A stretch of DNA of 64,000 nucleotides from Phocaeicola coprophilus. Its GTDB lineage: Bacteria; Bacteroidota; Bacteroidia; Bacteroidales; Bacteroidaceae. Each line of letters begins with the position of its first letter. The stretch's first letter is position 1. Of the stretch, positions 8,311 through 16,060 are shown piece after piece. Location: assembly GCA_016900015.1 (NCBI GenBank), contig JACJJM010000003.1:124001-188000 (forward strand), in the 5' to 3' direction. The notes under the pieces were generated by a model, which saw only the letters and a list, made by a program, of their open reading frames with translations, searched no databases and was not told where the DNA came from. The position numbers and the translations under genes are program-made.

Positions 8311-9216
8311 ATGTTTAAGAAACTTGTAGCCATCGAAAACACGCTGCTCCATGAGGATGCTCTGAAGAAGTTGTCCGACTATGCGGCATGTGTGGAACTG
8401 CATGACGAGCGTGCAGCTGATGAGGATGAGCTAATCCGTCGGATAGGCGATGCCGACGCAGTGCTGGTATCCTTCAAGACGACAATAAGCAAGACGGTGC
8501 TCGACGCCTGCCCGAACATACGCTATATCGGAATGTGTTGCACGCTCTACGAGCAAGCCTGCAACGTCGACCTTACCGAGGCCCGCAAGCTGGGCATCAC
8601 CGTGACAGGCGTACGCGACTACGGCGACGAAGGTGTCGTGGAGTATGCCATCAGCGAGCTGGTGCGTTTCCTTCATGGCTTCGGCGAATGCCAGTGGAAG
8701 CCAGTCCGGCAGGAACTGACACGGCAGAAAGTGGGTGTCATCGGCCTGGGCCGCACGGGCCGCATGCTGGCCGACGCCTTCCGTTTCCTCGGAGCTGACG
8801 TGGCTTACTACAGCCGCACACGCAAGACAGATGCCGAGGAAGCTGGCATAGCCTACCATCCGCTTCAAGACCTCCTTCGCCACTCCGACATCGTGTTCAC
8901 CTGCCTTCCCCGCAACACCCGCCTGCTGGGCGAGGAGGAGTTTCGTCTGATGGGCAACGGGCGCATCCTGCTGAACACATCCATAGGGCCTACATTTGAT
9001 GTAGCCGCGCTGAAGGCTTGGCTGACTGCCAACGACCACAGTTTTTACTTCTGTGACGGCACAGGCATGGGAACAGCCGTAGACGAACTGGCCGGTCATC
9101 CACAAGTGATGTACACGCCGGTTGTCGCAGGCTCGTCAGCACAAAGCATCGAACGCCTGTCCCGGAAAGCACTGGCAAATATCGAGGCTTACTTGCGCCA
9201 AAACGGAGAATTGTGA
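8311..9216 (+). CDS. D-2-hydroxyacid dehydrogenase-like protein with catalytic residues replaced
   Basis: A 301-residue protein with the two-domain fold of D-isomer-specific 2-hydroxyacid dehydrogenases. The NAD-binding motif VIGLGRTG is intact. The catalytic positions are not: the Arg of the usual N-x-A-R-G segment is Ile (LNTSIGPTFD, about residue 225), the His of the usual TPHxAG segment is Val (TPVVAGSS, about residue 271), and the catalytic Glu region reads CDGTGMGTAVDELAG. It may be an NAD-binding sensor or an enzyme of altered chemistry. It has its own promoter and is followed by a hairpin embedded in the convergent DUF1573 gene. Confidence 0.78.
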   Translation: MFKKLVAIENTLLHEDALKKLSDYAACVELHDERAADEDELIRRIGDADAVLVSFKTTISKTVLDACPNIRYIGMCCTLYEQACNVDLTEARKLGITVTGVRDYGDEGVVEYAISELVRFLHGFGECQWKPVRQELTRQKVGVIGLGRTGRMLADAFRFLGADVAYYSRTRKTDAEEAGIAYHPLQDLLRHSDIVFTCLPRNTRLLGEEEFRLMGNGRILLNTSIGPTFDVAALKAWLTANDHSFYFCDGTGMGTAVDELAGHPQVMYTPVVAGSSAQSIERLSRKALANIEAYLRQNGEL

Positions 9217-9220
9217 AGTT

Positions 9221-9643
9221 TCAACGCCTGAAAGGACAGGAAGGGAACTGCTGTCCGGACCGCCGTGCCGGAGCGACAGTTCCCTTTATTTGTAACACAT
9301 AAGGCCGGACCTGCCCGGCAAAATAGACAGACACCTTACGGAGAAACTTCCCCGGACGTCCTGCCGGGTCGAAGGTGACAATGACATACCCCGTCTGTCC
9401 GGGTTGCACGGGACGTTTCCCATACGAGGCCCGCAAGCATCCGCAGGAAGTACTGACACGGCTCAATGCGACGACCGTATCCCCCTCATTGACAAAAGAG
9501 AACTCACAGCGGGGAAGCCTTACAGTGTCTTCCGGTATCGTGCCCAAGTCAAGGGTCGTACGGGCAAATCTCACTTGAGCGTGGACGAATCCACACATAA
9601 CTAACAGGAAAAGACAAAAAAGAATATGCCGTCGAGAAACCAT
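9221..9643 (-). CDS. DUF1573 secreted protein
   Basis: A 140-residue protein with a signal peptide (cleavage near VHAQ) and one DUF1573 domain, an immunoglobulin-like fold common in exported Bacteroidota proteins. The family hallmark is visible: a F-x-N-x-G start followed by the STSCGC motif and GQTGYVIVTFDPAGRPG. Function is unknown; a periplasmic binding or structural role is likely. The last 18 or so codons overlap, on the opposite strand, the hairpin that ends the dehydrogenase-like gene, and its low-complexity tail (RRSGQQFPSCPFRR) may be a by-product of that. Confidence 0.8.
   Translation of the reverse strand: MVSRRHILFCLFLLVMCGFVHAQVRFARTTLDLGTIPEDTVRLPRCEFSFVNEGDTVVALSRVSTSCGCLRASYGKRPVQPGQTGYVIVTFDPAGRPGKFLRKVSVYFAGQVRPYVLQIKGTVAPARRSGQQFPSCPFRR
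9241..9287 (+). terminator. terminator hairpin inside the DUF1573 3' end
   Basis: AAGGGAACTG pairs perfectly with CAGTTCCCTT, followed by TATTTG, 25 bp after the dehydrogenase-like stop. The hairpin lies wholly within the convergent DUF1573 coding region. Confidence 0.65.
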
Positions 9644-9692
9644 TGTCTAATCGGTTTAATGGGCACAAAGGCTGAATTTATCCCGTAATTGC

Positions 9693-9700
9693 TACCTTTG
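9693..9700 (+). promoter_or_regulatory. -7 box of crcB
   Basis: TACCTTTG matches TAnnTTTG, 28 bp before the crcB start. I looked for a fluoride riboswitch in 9644-9727 and found no convincing motif. Confidence 0.5.
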
Positions 9701-9727
9701 CACCCTGTAAACATTCATCTATTCTTT

Positions 9728-10105
9728 ATGATACGTTCTTTCTTGATTGTTGGCTTGGGGAGTTTCCTGGGCGGAGGCTTGCGCTTCCTCTTCTCCCGTC
9801 TGGTTCAAACCTACGTGCATCATCCGTTTCCCTTGGCGACATGGGCCGTCAATGTGCTGGGTTGCCTCCTTATCGGGATGCTCAACGGTTATTTCGAACG
9901 CAGCCACCTGCTGAACCCTGACATACGGCTTTTCCTGACAGTAGGCCTCTGTGGAGGATTCACTACTTTCTCTACTTTCATGAACGAGAACTTCCAACTA
10001 CTGAAAGGCGAGCAATTTTTCATTCTCACGCTCTATGCTTCGCTCAGCCTGCTCATAGGCTTACTGGCCGTATGGGCGGGATACGCCCTGTTTACCCGAG
10101 GTTGA
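9728..10105 (+). CDS. crcB: fluoride ion channel CrcB/FluC
   Basis: A 125-residue inner-membrane fluoride exporter with four hydrophobic helices. The frame opens at 9689, but ATG 9728 (MIRSFLIVGLGSFLGGGLRF) gives the normal family start. Diagnostic motifs are GGGLRF near the N-terminus, the Asn in WAVNVLGC, and GLCGGFTTFSTF, the phenylalanine/sodium-site segment. It works as a dual-topology dimer to relieve fluoride toxicity. It is divergent from DUF1573 and convergent with the NMO/FabK-like gene, which ends 15 bp after it. Confidence 0.92.
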   Translation: MIRSFLIVGLGSFLGGGLRFLFSRLVQTYVHHPFPLATWAVNVLGCLLIGMLNGYFERSHLLNPDIRLFLTVGLCGGFTTFSTFMNENFQLLKGEQFFILTLYASLSLLIGLLAVWAGYALFTRG

Positions 10106-10120
10106 GCCGAAAGACGCCTC

Positions 10121-11074
10121 TCACTCGTCCAACAAAGAAGACGACTTCAGAGCTGCCAAAGCCGCATCATACTCTTCCACCATCTCGCGCATGACCTCAG
10201 CCACGGTCTGCGATTGTCGGAAAAGCGAAGCTACTTGGCCCAACTCCAATTCTCCGTCCTCAAGGTCACCTTCGAAGATGCCCTTCTTGGCGCGGCCGCG
10301 TCCCAAGAGTTCGCGCAGCTCTTCCACAGACGCCCCACGGCTTTCCGCTTCCTCCACCGCTTGGCAAAACGCTCCCTTCACCAGTCTGGTGGGAGATAGC
10401 TTTTTAAGCAACAACTTCGTGTCACCCTCCTCCAACGTAAGTCCATACGCCTTAAAGTCTGGATGTGCAGAGCTTTCCTGCGTCAAGGCGAAACGTGTGC
10501 CCACCTGAACACCTTCAGCGCCCAAAGCCATGGCAGCCAGCAATCCCCGTCCTGTCCCAACGCCTCCTGCTGCAATCAAAGGCAGGCTTGTCGCACGACG
10601 TACCGCCGGAATCAAGCAGAAAGTGGTCGTCTCTTCACGTCCGTTGTGTCCTCCGGCCTCGAAGCCCTCGGCTACGACTGCATCCACTCCGGCTTCCTCA
10701 CACTTGCGTGCAAAGCGGGACGACGACACCACATGAGCCACCGTAACACCGTGCTCTTTCAAAAACGGTGTCCACAGCTTGGGATTGCCAGCTGAAGTGA
10801 AGACCACCTTCACCCCTTCCTCGACCAGCAAATGCATAATCTCCTTAATCTGCGGATACATCAACGGCACATTGACGCCAAACGGCTTGTCCGTAGCTGC
10901 CTGACATTTACGGATATGTTCACGCAACGTGTCGGGATGCATGGAACCAGCTCCAAGCAAACCCAATCCTCCGGCATTGCTGACAGCCGATGCCAACCGC
11001 CAGCCACTACACCACACCATGCCACCTTGGATGATGGGATATTTAATCTGAAACAGAGAAGTAATTCGGTTCAT
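10121..11074 (-). CDS. nitronate monooxygenase / FabK-like flavoprotein
   Basis: A 317-residue FMN-dependent TIM-barrel protein of the 2-nitropropane dioxygenase/FabK family. Motifs seen: PIIQGGMVW at the N-terminus, the catalytic-type His in EGFEAGGHNG (about residue 145), AAGGVGTG for phosphate binding and EGVQVGTRF. The family includes nitronate monooxygenases, which detoxify nitronates, and enoyl-ACP reductase II, which works in fatty-acid elongation. Sequence alone does not decide between them, and the absence of fab neighbours gives no support for a lipid role. It lies 13 bp downstream of a nitroreductase-like gene on the same strand, so the two flavoproteins are probably co-transcribed. 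Confidence 0.82.
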   Translation of the reverse strand: MNRITSLFQIKYPIIQGGMVWCSGWRLASAVSNAGGLGLLGAGSMHPDTLREHIRKCQAATDKPFGVNVPLMYPQIKEIMHLLVEEGVKVVFTSAGNPKLWTPFLKEHGVTVAHVVSSSRFARKCEEAGVDAVVAEGFEAGGHNGREETTTFCLIPAVRRATSLPLIAAGGVGTGRGLLAAMALGAEGVQVGTRFALTQESSAHPDFKAYGLTLEEGDTKLLLKKLSPTRLVKGAFCQAVEEAESRGASVEELRELLGRGRAKKGIFEGDLEDGELELGQVASLFRQSQTVAEVMREMVEEYDAALAALKSSSLLDE

Positions 11075-11087
11075 AAGCTAATCATGT

Positions 11088-11744
11088 TTATTTCTTGGGA
11101 TAACCCACAGGATTGTTCAACAAAGGTATCTGCTGCTCGCCCAGCTTCAACAGTCGGCGCACGGCAGGCTCATCCATCGAAGCACGCGGGACGGTGCACA
11201 GTCCGACAGATGCACAAAACAGGCTTACGTTCTCCGACACGATGCCGGCATCCATCGCAGCCATCAGTTTCACCCGTTCGCCTTCCATGCCGAAACGGGA
11301 AAGGTCAGACACAAACAGGAGTATGACGGGAAAGTCCTTGACAAAGTCTTGGGCTCGGGCCGGAGACGGAGGACCTGCCAACGCTTCACGATGGTCGCCT
11401 TCAGCCACTTGCTGCAAGGCATGCTCCTGCGGCAAATAGAGGTACACGCCCTCTGCCGTGAACACATAGATGTCAATATCTTGCTTGTTCAGGGCCGAAG
11501 GAGCCGTGCGGCGTCCCTCTTCAGGGCGGTTTATGCCGTTAGCAGCCCAAATCACATCAGACATATCATTCAAACTCAATTCTTCCGATGAACATTCACG
11601 CACAGACACCCGGTCGGCCAAAGCCTGCATCACAGCTGTGCCACGTGTCTTGTCCGGTTCGGGAAGACGGATGACATTCGTGTCTTGCGCCTCGGCCCAT
11701 GTCATGCAACCCGCAGTCACAGCAGCCATAACTAATCTCTTCAT
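11088..11744 (-). CDS. exported nitroreductase-family protein (SagB-like)
   Basis: A 218-residue nitroreductase-fold flavoprotein with an apparent signal peptide (MKRLVMAAVTAGCMTWAEAQ). The SagB/ThcOx-like features are RVSVRECSSEELSL at the start of the domain, WAANGINRPEEGRRTAPSA (FMN-contacting) and the C-terminal LLNNPVGYPK, equivalent to the family's usual P-x-G-x-P segment. Many Bacteroidota carry such small periplasmic members, and the substrate is unknown. It is the first gene of a pair with the NMO/FabK-like flavoprotein 13 bp downstream. Confidence 0.8.
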   Translation of the reverse strand: MKRLVMAAVTAGCMTWAEAQDTNVIRLPEPDKTRGTAVMQALADRVSVRECSSEELSLNDMSDVIWAANGINRPEEGRRTAPSALNKQDIDIYVFTAEGVYLYLPQEHALQQVAEGDHREALAGPPSPARAQDFVKDFPVILLFVSDLSRFGMEGERVKLMAAMDAGIVSENVSLFCASVGLCTVPRASMDEPAVRRLLKLGEQQIPLLNNPVGYPKK

Positions 11745-11821
11745 AATTCTTCTTTTGGTTTAAACATAGATGTTACTCTACGAATATAAGCCTTTTCCGA
11801 ATACCCTCATCTGAACGAACG

Positions 11822-13453
11822 TTAAAACATGGCTTTCTGTTCCACTTTTATCCACTGTCCCGTCACCGGATGGCGAAATTCCAGGCGTTCGGCATGCAGA
11901 TAAAGGCGGTCTGACGAACGGCCATAGAGCGTGTCGCCGACAATGGGAGCATCCAAGCCCAAAGGATGAGCGGCATGGACGCGCAACTGATGCGTCCGCC
12001 CGGTCAATGGGTAGAGTGCCACACGGGTATATTCCCCCTCACGCCCAAGTACCTCATAGCGGGTGACAGACGGCTTCCCATAAGCCTGGTTTACCTGCTG
12101 TAACGGACGTTCGTCGGGGTCGGGACACAAGGGCAGACGGACAAAACCTTTGTCTGCCGGAGGCCAGCCGTCCAGCAACGCCACATAGCGTTTTCTCACC
12201 GCACGGGTTTCAAACAAAGCCTGCATGGCTGCATGGACTTGTTTGTTCTTGGCCAACAGCAAGAGGCCTGATGTCGCCATGTCCAGACGGTGGACCACAA
12301 GCGGACCGTCAGCCTGGGGACAACGGCGGCGCATCCACTCCCACACGGAAAAACCATCCTCCTTGCCCGGCACTGAAAGCATACCGGCAGGCTTGTCAAC
12401 CAAAACCAGATAGTCATCCTCCCACACCACTTCCGGCTCCATCCGCCTACGTGCGGCGTCAAGGAGCGGATTGGCCTCCACGTCAAGTCCCTGCAACATG
12501 TGTTTCAAGATGGGTTCACACTTGCTGCGACAAGCCGGATAGTAATAGCCATGACGACGAAGTTCATTCTTGGGCGAATGTCCCCACCAGAATTCCGCCA
12601 TACACAGAGGGCGAAGCGCATGCTCGTAGGCATACTGCAACAGCTTTGGCGCTGCACATTCCCCCGCACCGGCAGGCGGGACAGACCGTCCGGCCTCCGA
12701 AAAAATCTGGCAGAGGTCTTTCTCCTCGCCTCGGGCGTTCAGCATACAGAAATGACGAAAGAGTGTTTTCTGAAGTGCTGCCGAACGGCGATGACGCTCC
12801 TGTTTCCATGCGGCCAGTTGGCTGTCAAAAGCTTCCAATGCCTGCCGACACCGGGCTATCACTCCAGCCCAACGCTGCTCCAGCCTCCGGTATTCCGCCC
12901 GCTGATGCTGGCTCTCACGGCTGAGCATTTCGGCCTCCTGCAGACTGAGCGTCCCGCTCTGACGCCGGCTGTCGCGCACGGCTTTCGCTTGCGCCATCGC
13001 TGCGCGGGCATCCTCCAGTGCCATGCGGCTCTGTGCCTCGGCTTCTTCCAGTTCCTTACGGGCCTGTATGTAAGCATCCGATGAAGACAACGTTTCTATC
13101 TGATGATTGATAGCAGAGATTTTCCCTTCTTCCTCCCGGAAAAAACCGTCCGGCTGAAGCAAGTCATAGACAGGAGGCACGAAATAGTCATGCACATTCC
13201 TCCCGGCCAATATACCGGAAAAAGCTGCCAAGAAACCGAGACCACCCTCCTCATCCTGCACGACCAGCACTCCGAACATCTTCCCGGCGTCCAACTCCTC
13301 TGCCCAGTCGGCACGCCCTCTCAAATAGGCCTGCACCCGGGCGGCAGCATTCTCGCACAACGGATGGGGTGTGTAGTGAAACGGATATGTGAAATGCCGA
13401 GGAAGTTCGATTCCCTGCACACTGGCATCAAAACGATGAAGACATGATTGCAT
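11822..13453 (-). CDS. RluA-family pseudouridine synthase with long N-terminal extension
   Basis: A 543-residue RNA pseudouridine synthase. The C-terminal 220 residues form the RluA-type catalytic domain, with HRLDMATSGLLL carrying the catalytic Asp (about residue 394), the IVHRL-like segment and GRTHQLRVHAAH. The N-terminal 320 residues are unusual for RluA in general but common in Bacteroidota: an alpha-rich region with a long coiled coil (about 105-230) followed by a conserved block WWGHSPKNELRRHGYYYPACRSKCEPI that may bind metal or RNA. E. coli relatives modify 23S rRNA U746 and tRNA U32; the target here is inferred, not shown. It is not obviously in an operon. Confidence 0.85.
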   Translation of the reverse strand: MQSCLHRFDASVQGIELPRHFTYPFHYTPHPLCENAAARVQAYLRGRADWAEELDAGKMFGVLVVQDEEGGLGFLAAFSGILAGRNVHDYFVPPVYDLLQPDGFFREEEGKISAINHQIETLSSSDAYIQARKELEEAEAQSRMALEDARAAMAQAKAVRDSRRQSGTLSLQEAEMLSRESQHQRAEYRRLEQRWAGVIARCRQALEAFDSQLAAWKQERHRRSAALQKTLFRHFCMLNARGEEKDLCQIFSEAGRSVPPAGAGECAAPKLLQYAYEHALRPLCMAEFWWGHSPKNELRRHGYYYPACRSKCEPILKHMLQGLDVEANPLLDAARRRMEPEVVWEDDYLVLVDKPAGMLSVPGKEDGFSVWEWMRRRCPQADGPLVVHRLDMATSGLLLLAKNKQVHAAMQALFETRAVRKRYVALLDGWPPADKGFVRLPLCPDPDERPLQQVNQAYGKPSVTRYEVLGREGEYTRVALYPLTGRTHQLRVHAAHPLGLDAPIVGDTLYGRSSDRLYLHAERLEFRHPVTGQWIKVEQKAMF

Positions 13454-13859
13454 AATACATCTTTATTATATAAGTTCTCCAGCCCGGAAACCCTTGCAAC
13501 CAAGAGCCACTAAAAAGCCCTGTTAAGGGTAGGCTTGCACGGCTTCCTTTCCGCTCCGGGACGCCTTCCTTTCCGTGGTCGGCTACCCTCCTTTCCGCTC
13601 CCGGCTACCCTTTATACCGTTCATGGCAGTTGGTTTTCCGGCCTGTTTTTCCGGGTTGGCAAAGATAGTGCTTATTTAGAAATACATCGCAGTTTCTTCC
13701 TCCTCCATCTGCCGGCCTGCACCAACAGAACCCGCGACAAATAATGAAAGGGACTTACTTCTGACTGGAAAATCCCACAGAAATGGATGGTTGGGAACTT
13801 TTTTAGTGCTGAATGATAAGTTTATGACCAATAAATTAGGAAATGCAAACGATTGTTTC
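13454..13859. other. repeat-containing intergenic region
   Basis: This 400-bp gap holds a TGTTAAG-type repeat (13519-13620) and otherwise no supported gene. A 69-codon open frame at 13535-13744 is made mostly of the repeat and is not credible. Confidence 0.5.
13519..13620. repeat. TGTTAAG/CTTTCCG intergenic element, copy 1
   Basis: Begins CTGTTAAGGGTA and continues with three CCTTTCCG blocks and two GGCTACCCT blocks. The same vocabulary recurs at 42325-42419, 49023-49118 and 62734-62815, always between genes. Confidence 0.65.
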
Positions 13860-13867
13860 TACATTTG
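13860..13867 (+). promoter_or_regulatory. -7 box of the GNAT gene
   Basis: TACATTTG matches the Bacteroidota -7 consensus, 24 bp before the start codon. Confidence 0.45.
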
Positions 13868-13890
13868 GATAATTCTTAAATCACAGCCTT

Positions 13891-14193
13891 ATGAAGATAG
13901 AGCATTATCCTGAAAAGAATCGTTTCGAAACCGTCGTCGACGGTGTGACGGCGTATGTGTCCTATGCGGAAGACGACACCTGTGTGGACATACGCCATAC
14001 CATTGTCCCCGAAGCTATCGGCGGCAGAGGCATAGCCTCAGCACTCGTCCGTGCGACCTATGACTATGCACGCGCGAAAGGGCTGAAACCTGTGGCCACT
14101 TGTTCCTATGCAGCCGTCTGGCTGCAACGCCATCCGGAATATGAAGGAAGCACCAGTGCCGACTATGGCGGAGGAGACAGTTGCGCACTCTAA
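13891..14193 (+). CDS. small GNAT-family N-acetyltransferase
   Basis: A 100-residue protein of the short GNAT type (YjdJ/NATD1-like). It keeps the acetyl-CoA pyrophosphate loop as GGRGIASALVRATYDYAR (residues about 46-63), the family's core motif, and then the conserved CSYAAVWLQRHPEY segment. Small members of this family acetylate unknown small molecules or protein amines. It lies 37 bp upstream of a lipoprotein gene on the same strand and could share its transcript. Confidence 0.82.
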   Translation: MKIEHYPEKNRFETVVDGVTAYVSYAEDDTCVDIRHTIVPEAIGGRGIASALVRATYDYARAKGLKPVATCSYAAVWLQRHPEYEGSTSADYGGGDSCAL

Positions 14194-14230
14194 ATCTGTT
14201 TTCCCCCTTTATCTTCAAACACCTCTTGTC

Positions 14231-15253
14231 ATGAAACTGCCGACTCTACTCCCCTTCATGTGTGCCTGCCTGCTGCTCGCAGGATGCGCCCACCGGACAT
14301 CGTCCCCGGCAGCGGAACTTGCGACCGACAGTATCCGCACGGACACGACTCCGACACGTCCCGCACCCAAGCCGTTGCTCAAGGGTACGGACATCGTGAT
14401 AGAAAAAGACTTACTCTATGACAAGTACACCCTGAAGGACACCTACCCGCAGAAAGACACGGCATGGAGTTTCAAATGGACACTCATCGAAGAGTGGCTG
14501 GCAGAGGTGGAAAACATGCAACGCGACTCCACTTGCCGGTGGGTCGTGATGCAAAACTACAAGAACCGCAACCGGGAAGCTCCCGTCGTGAGGAACTATC
14601 ATCGAAATGACTACGGCCGTGTCTCTGACAGCCTGAACATCGAGCGATACCAGTCCGCACCGCTCTATCTCCTCACCGACACGGCCGTGCCTGAACGCTA
14701 CGGACGCGACGGCACGCTGGCCTACGGGGAGGGAGAAGAGGGTAGCTTCATGCGGATACGCCTCACAGGCTCTGGAGAAAAATGGCTCGTCCCCAAACGC
14801 TACTTGAAAGAGTTGCCCGACAGCACGCGGTTCCACCATGTCGTCATCGTCGACCGAGGCAGCCAGCACATCGCCACTCTGGAACGCCAGGCGAAAGGCC
14901 ATTGGCTGGTGCGCAGCATGAACCCGTGCACCACCGGACGACGCCGGCCACCCTACGCACAACCCACACCGCTGGGCATGTTCCTGCTTCAGGAAAAGAA
15001 GCGGCGCATGGTCTACCTGAAAGACGGTTCGGCGGAACATGGAGGATTCGCACCCTACGCTTGCCGCTTCACCAACGGAGCCTATCTGCATGGTGTCCCC
15101 GTGAACGCACCCCACACCCAAGAAATCGAATACAGCTACTCACTGGGCACGACCCCACGTTCACACATGTGTGTACGTGTCGCAACTTCTCATGGAAAGT
15201 TCATCTACGAATGGGCGCCGGTGCTCCAGTCACTCATCATCGTCGTCGAATGA
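14231..15253 (+). CDS. L,D-transpeptidase (YkuD-like) lipoprotein
   Basis: A 340-residue putative peptidoglycan-modifying lipoprotein. The frame opens at 14108, but ATG 14231 starts a lipoprotein signal with lipobox LLAGC. The C-terminal 130 residues resemble the YkuD catalytic domain: an ITVDR-like strand (VVIVDRGSQH), TPLGMFLL, the LHG histidine, and the Cys in SHMCVRV. The usual SHGC has Met in place of Gly, while Cys and Arg are kept. The family forms 3-3 cross-links or anchors lipoproteins to peptidoglycan. A second, differently built L,D-transpeptidase gene follows 87 bp downstream. Confidence 0.75.
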   Translation: MKLPTLLPFMCACLLLAGCAHRTSSPAAELATDSIRTDTTPTRPAPKPLLKGTDIVIEKDLLYDKYTLKDTYPQKDTAWSFKWTLIEEWLAEVENMQRDSTCRWVVMQNYKNRNREAPVVRNYHRNDYGRVSDSLNIERYQSAPLYLLTDTAVPERYGRDGTLAYGEGEEGSFMRIRLTGSGEKWLVPKRYLKELPDSTRFHHVVIVDRGSQHIATLERQAKGHWLVRSMNPCTTGRRRPPYAQPTPLGMFLLQEKKRRMVYLKDGSAEHGGFAPYACRFTNGAYLHGVPVNAPHTQEIEYSYSLGTTPRSHMCVRVATSHGKFIYEWAPVLQSLIIVVE

Positions 15254-15307
15254 CGCGGGAGGCTCATATTTAACATCTTACCTTCTGCCTAATCGGGAAA
15301 TATGGAT

Positions 15308-15315
15308 TATCTTTG
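15308..15315 (+). promoter_or_regulatory. -7 box of the second L,D-transpeptidase gene
   Basis: TATCTTTG lies 25 bp before ATG 15341, which suggests this gene can be transcribed separately from its upstream neighbour. Confidence 0.5.
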
Positions 15316-15340
15316 CGGAAATTTTCAGCCTAAGACATCC

Positions 15341-16060
15341 ATGCAGAGACTTCTATATTCCTTACTATTGTCAGTGCTTATCATACCCGGACTGTGCCTG
15401 CTGACAGGAAGCAGCACCGGCGAACCAGCTGTCACATCAACGCAGCCGGAAAATCCCGCGCCGACAACAGCCTACGAACAACTCTATGACACCCTCCAGC
15501 TCGACAGCCTTGTCAGCCGGGAAGCATTCCGCCAAGCAGTGGAGGGATTTTACAAAATCGAAAGCCGGAAACGGGACGTGCTCACGCTTATCGACTTTTC
15601 CAAACCATCCACCGAAAAGCGCCTGTTCGTCATCGACATGCAGAAGAGGAAATTGCTGTTCTCCTCCGTCGTGTCACACGGCAAAAACAGCGGGGAAAAC
15701 TACGCGACATCCTTTTCCAACGAAAACGGTTCGCACAAGAGTTCACTGGGCTTTTATCTCACGGGCAACACCTATCAGGGGCGAAACGGCTATTCCCTCA
15801 TCCTCGACGGACTGGAAAAAGGCATCAACGACCGCGCCCGCGAACGAGCCATCGTGATGCACGGGGCAGCTTATTCCAATCCGTCGGTCATCCGCTCATG
15901 CGGCCGTCTGGGACGCAGCTTCGGTTGTCCGGCAGTCCCTCAGGCACTCTCCCGCCCCATCATCGACGCCATCAAGGGAGGCAGCGTCATCTATATTTAT
16001 GCTCCCAAGCCGGAGTATCTCGTCCGAAGCACCATCCTGTCACCCGAGCCCCATGCATAG
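15341..16060 (+). CDS. murein L,D-transpeptidase catalytic-domain protein (YkuD_2 type)
   Basis: A 239-residue exported protein. The frame opens at 15302, but ATG 15341 begins a signal peptide (MQRLLYSLLLSVLII...) and the stretch before it contains the -7 box, so 15341 is the start. The YkuD_2-type domain shows the expected HG (VMHGAAYS, about residue 172) and the nucleophilic Cys in GRSFGCPAV (about residue 196). Family members are thought to act on peptidoglycan in the periplasm. It overlaps the start of the DUF3810 gene by 8 bp, so the two are translationally coupled. Confidence 0.8.
   Translation: MQRLLYSLLLSVLIIPGLCLLTGSSTGEPAVTSTQPENPAPTTAYEQLYDTLQLDSLVSREAFRQAVEGFYKIESRKRDVLTLIDFSKPSTEKRLFVIDMQKRKLLFSSVVSHGKNSGENYATSFSNENGSHKSSLGFYLTGNTYQGRNGYSLILDGLEKGINDRARERAIVMHGAAYSNPSVIRSCGRLGRSFGCPAVPQALSRPIIDAIKGGSVIYIYAPKPEYLVRSTILSPEPHA

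Noticed and set aside
9644-9727. fluoride riboswitch before crcB
   Set aside because: The gap is only 84 bp and I could not find the expected pseudoknot-forming motifs.
13535-13744. 69-codon open frame
   Set aside because: It is composed mainly of the TGTTAAG-type repeat, has no promoter and its translation has no protein-like pattern.
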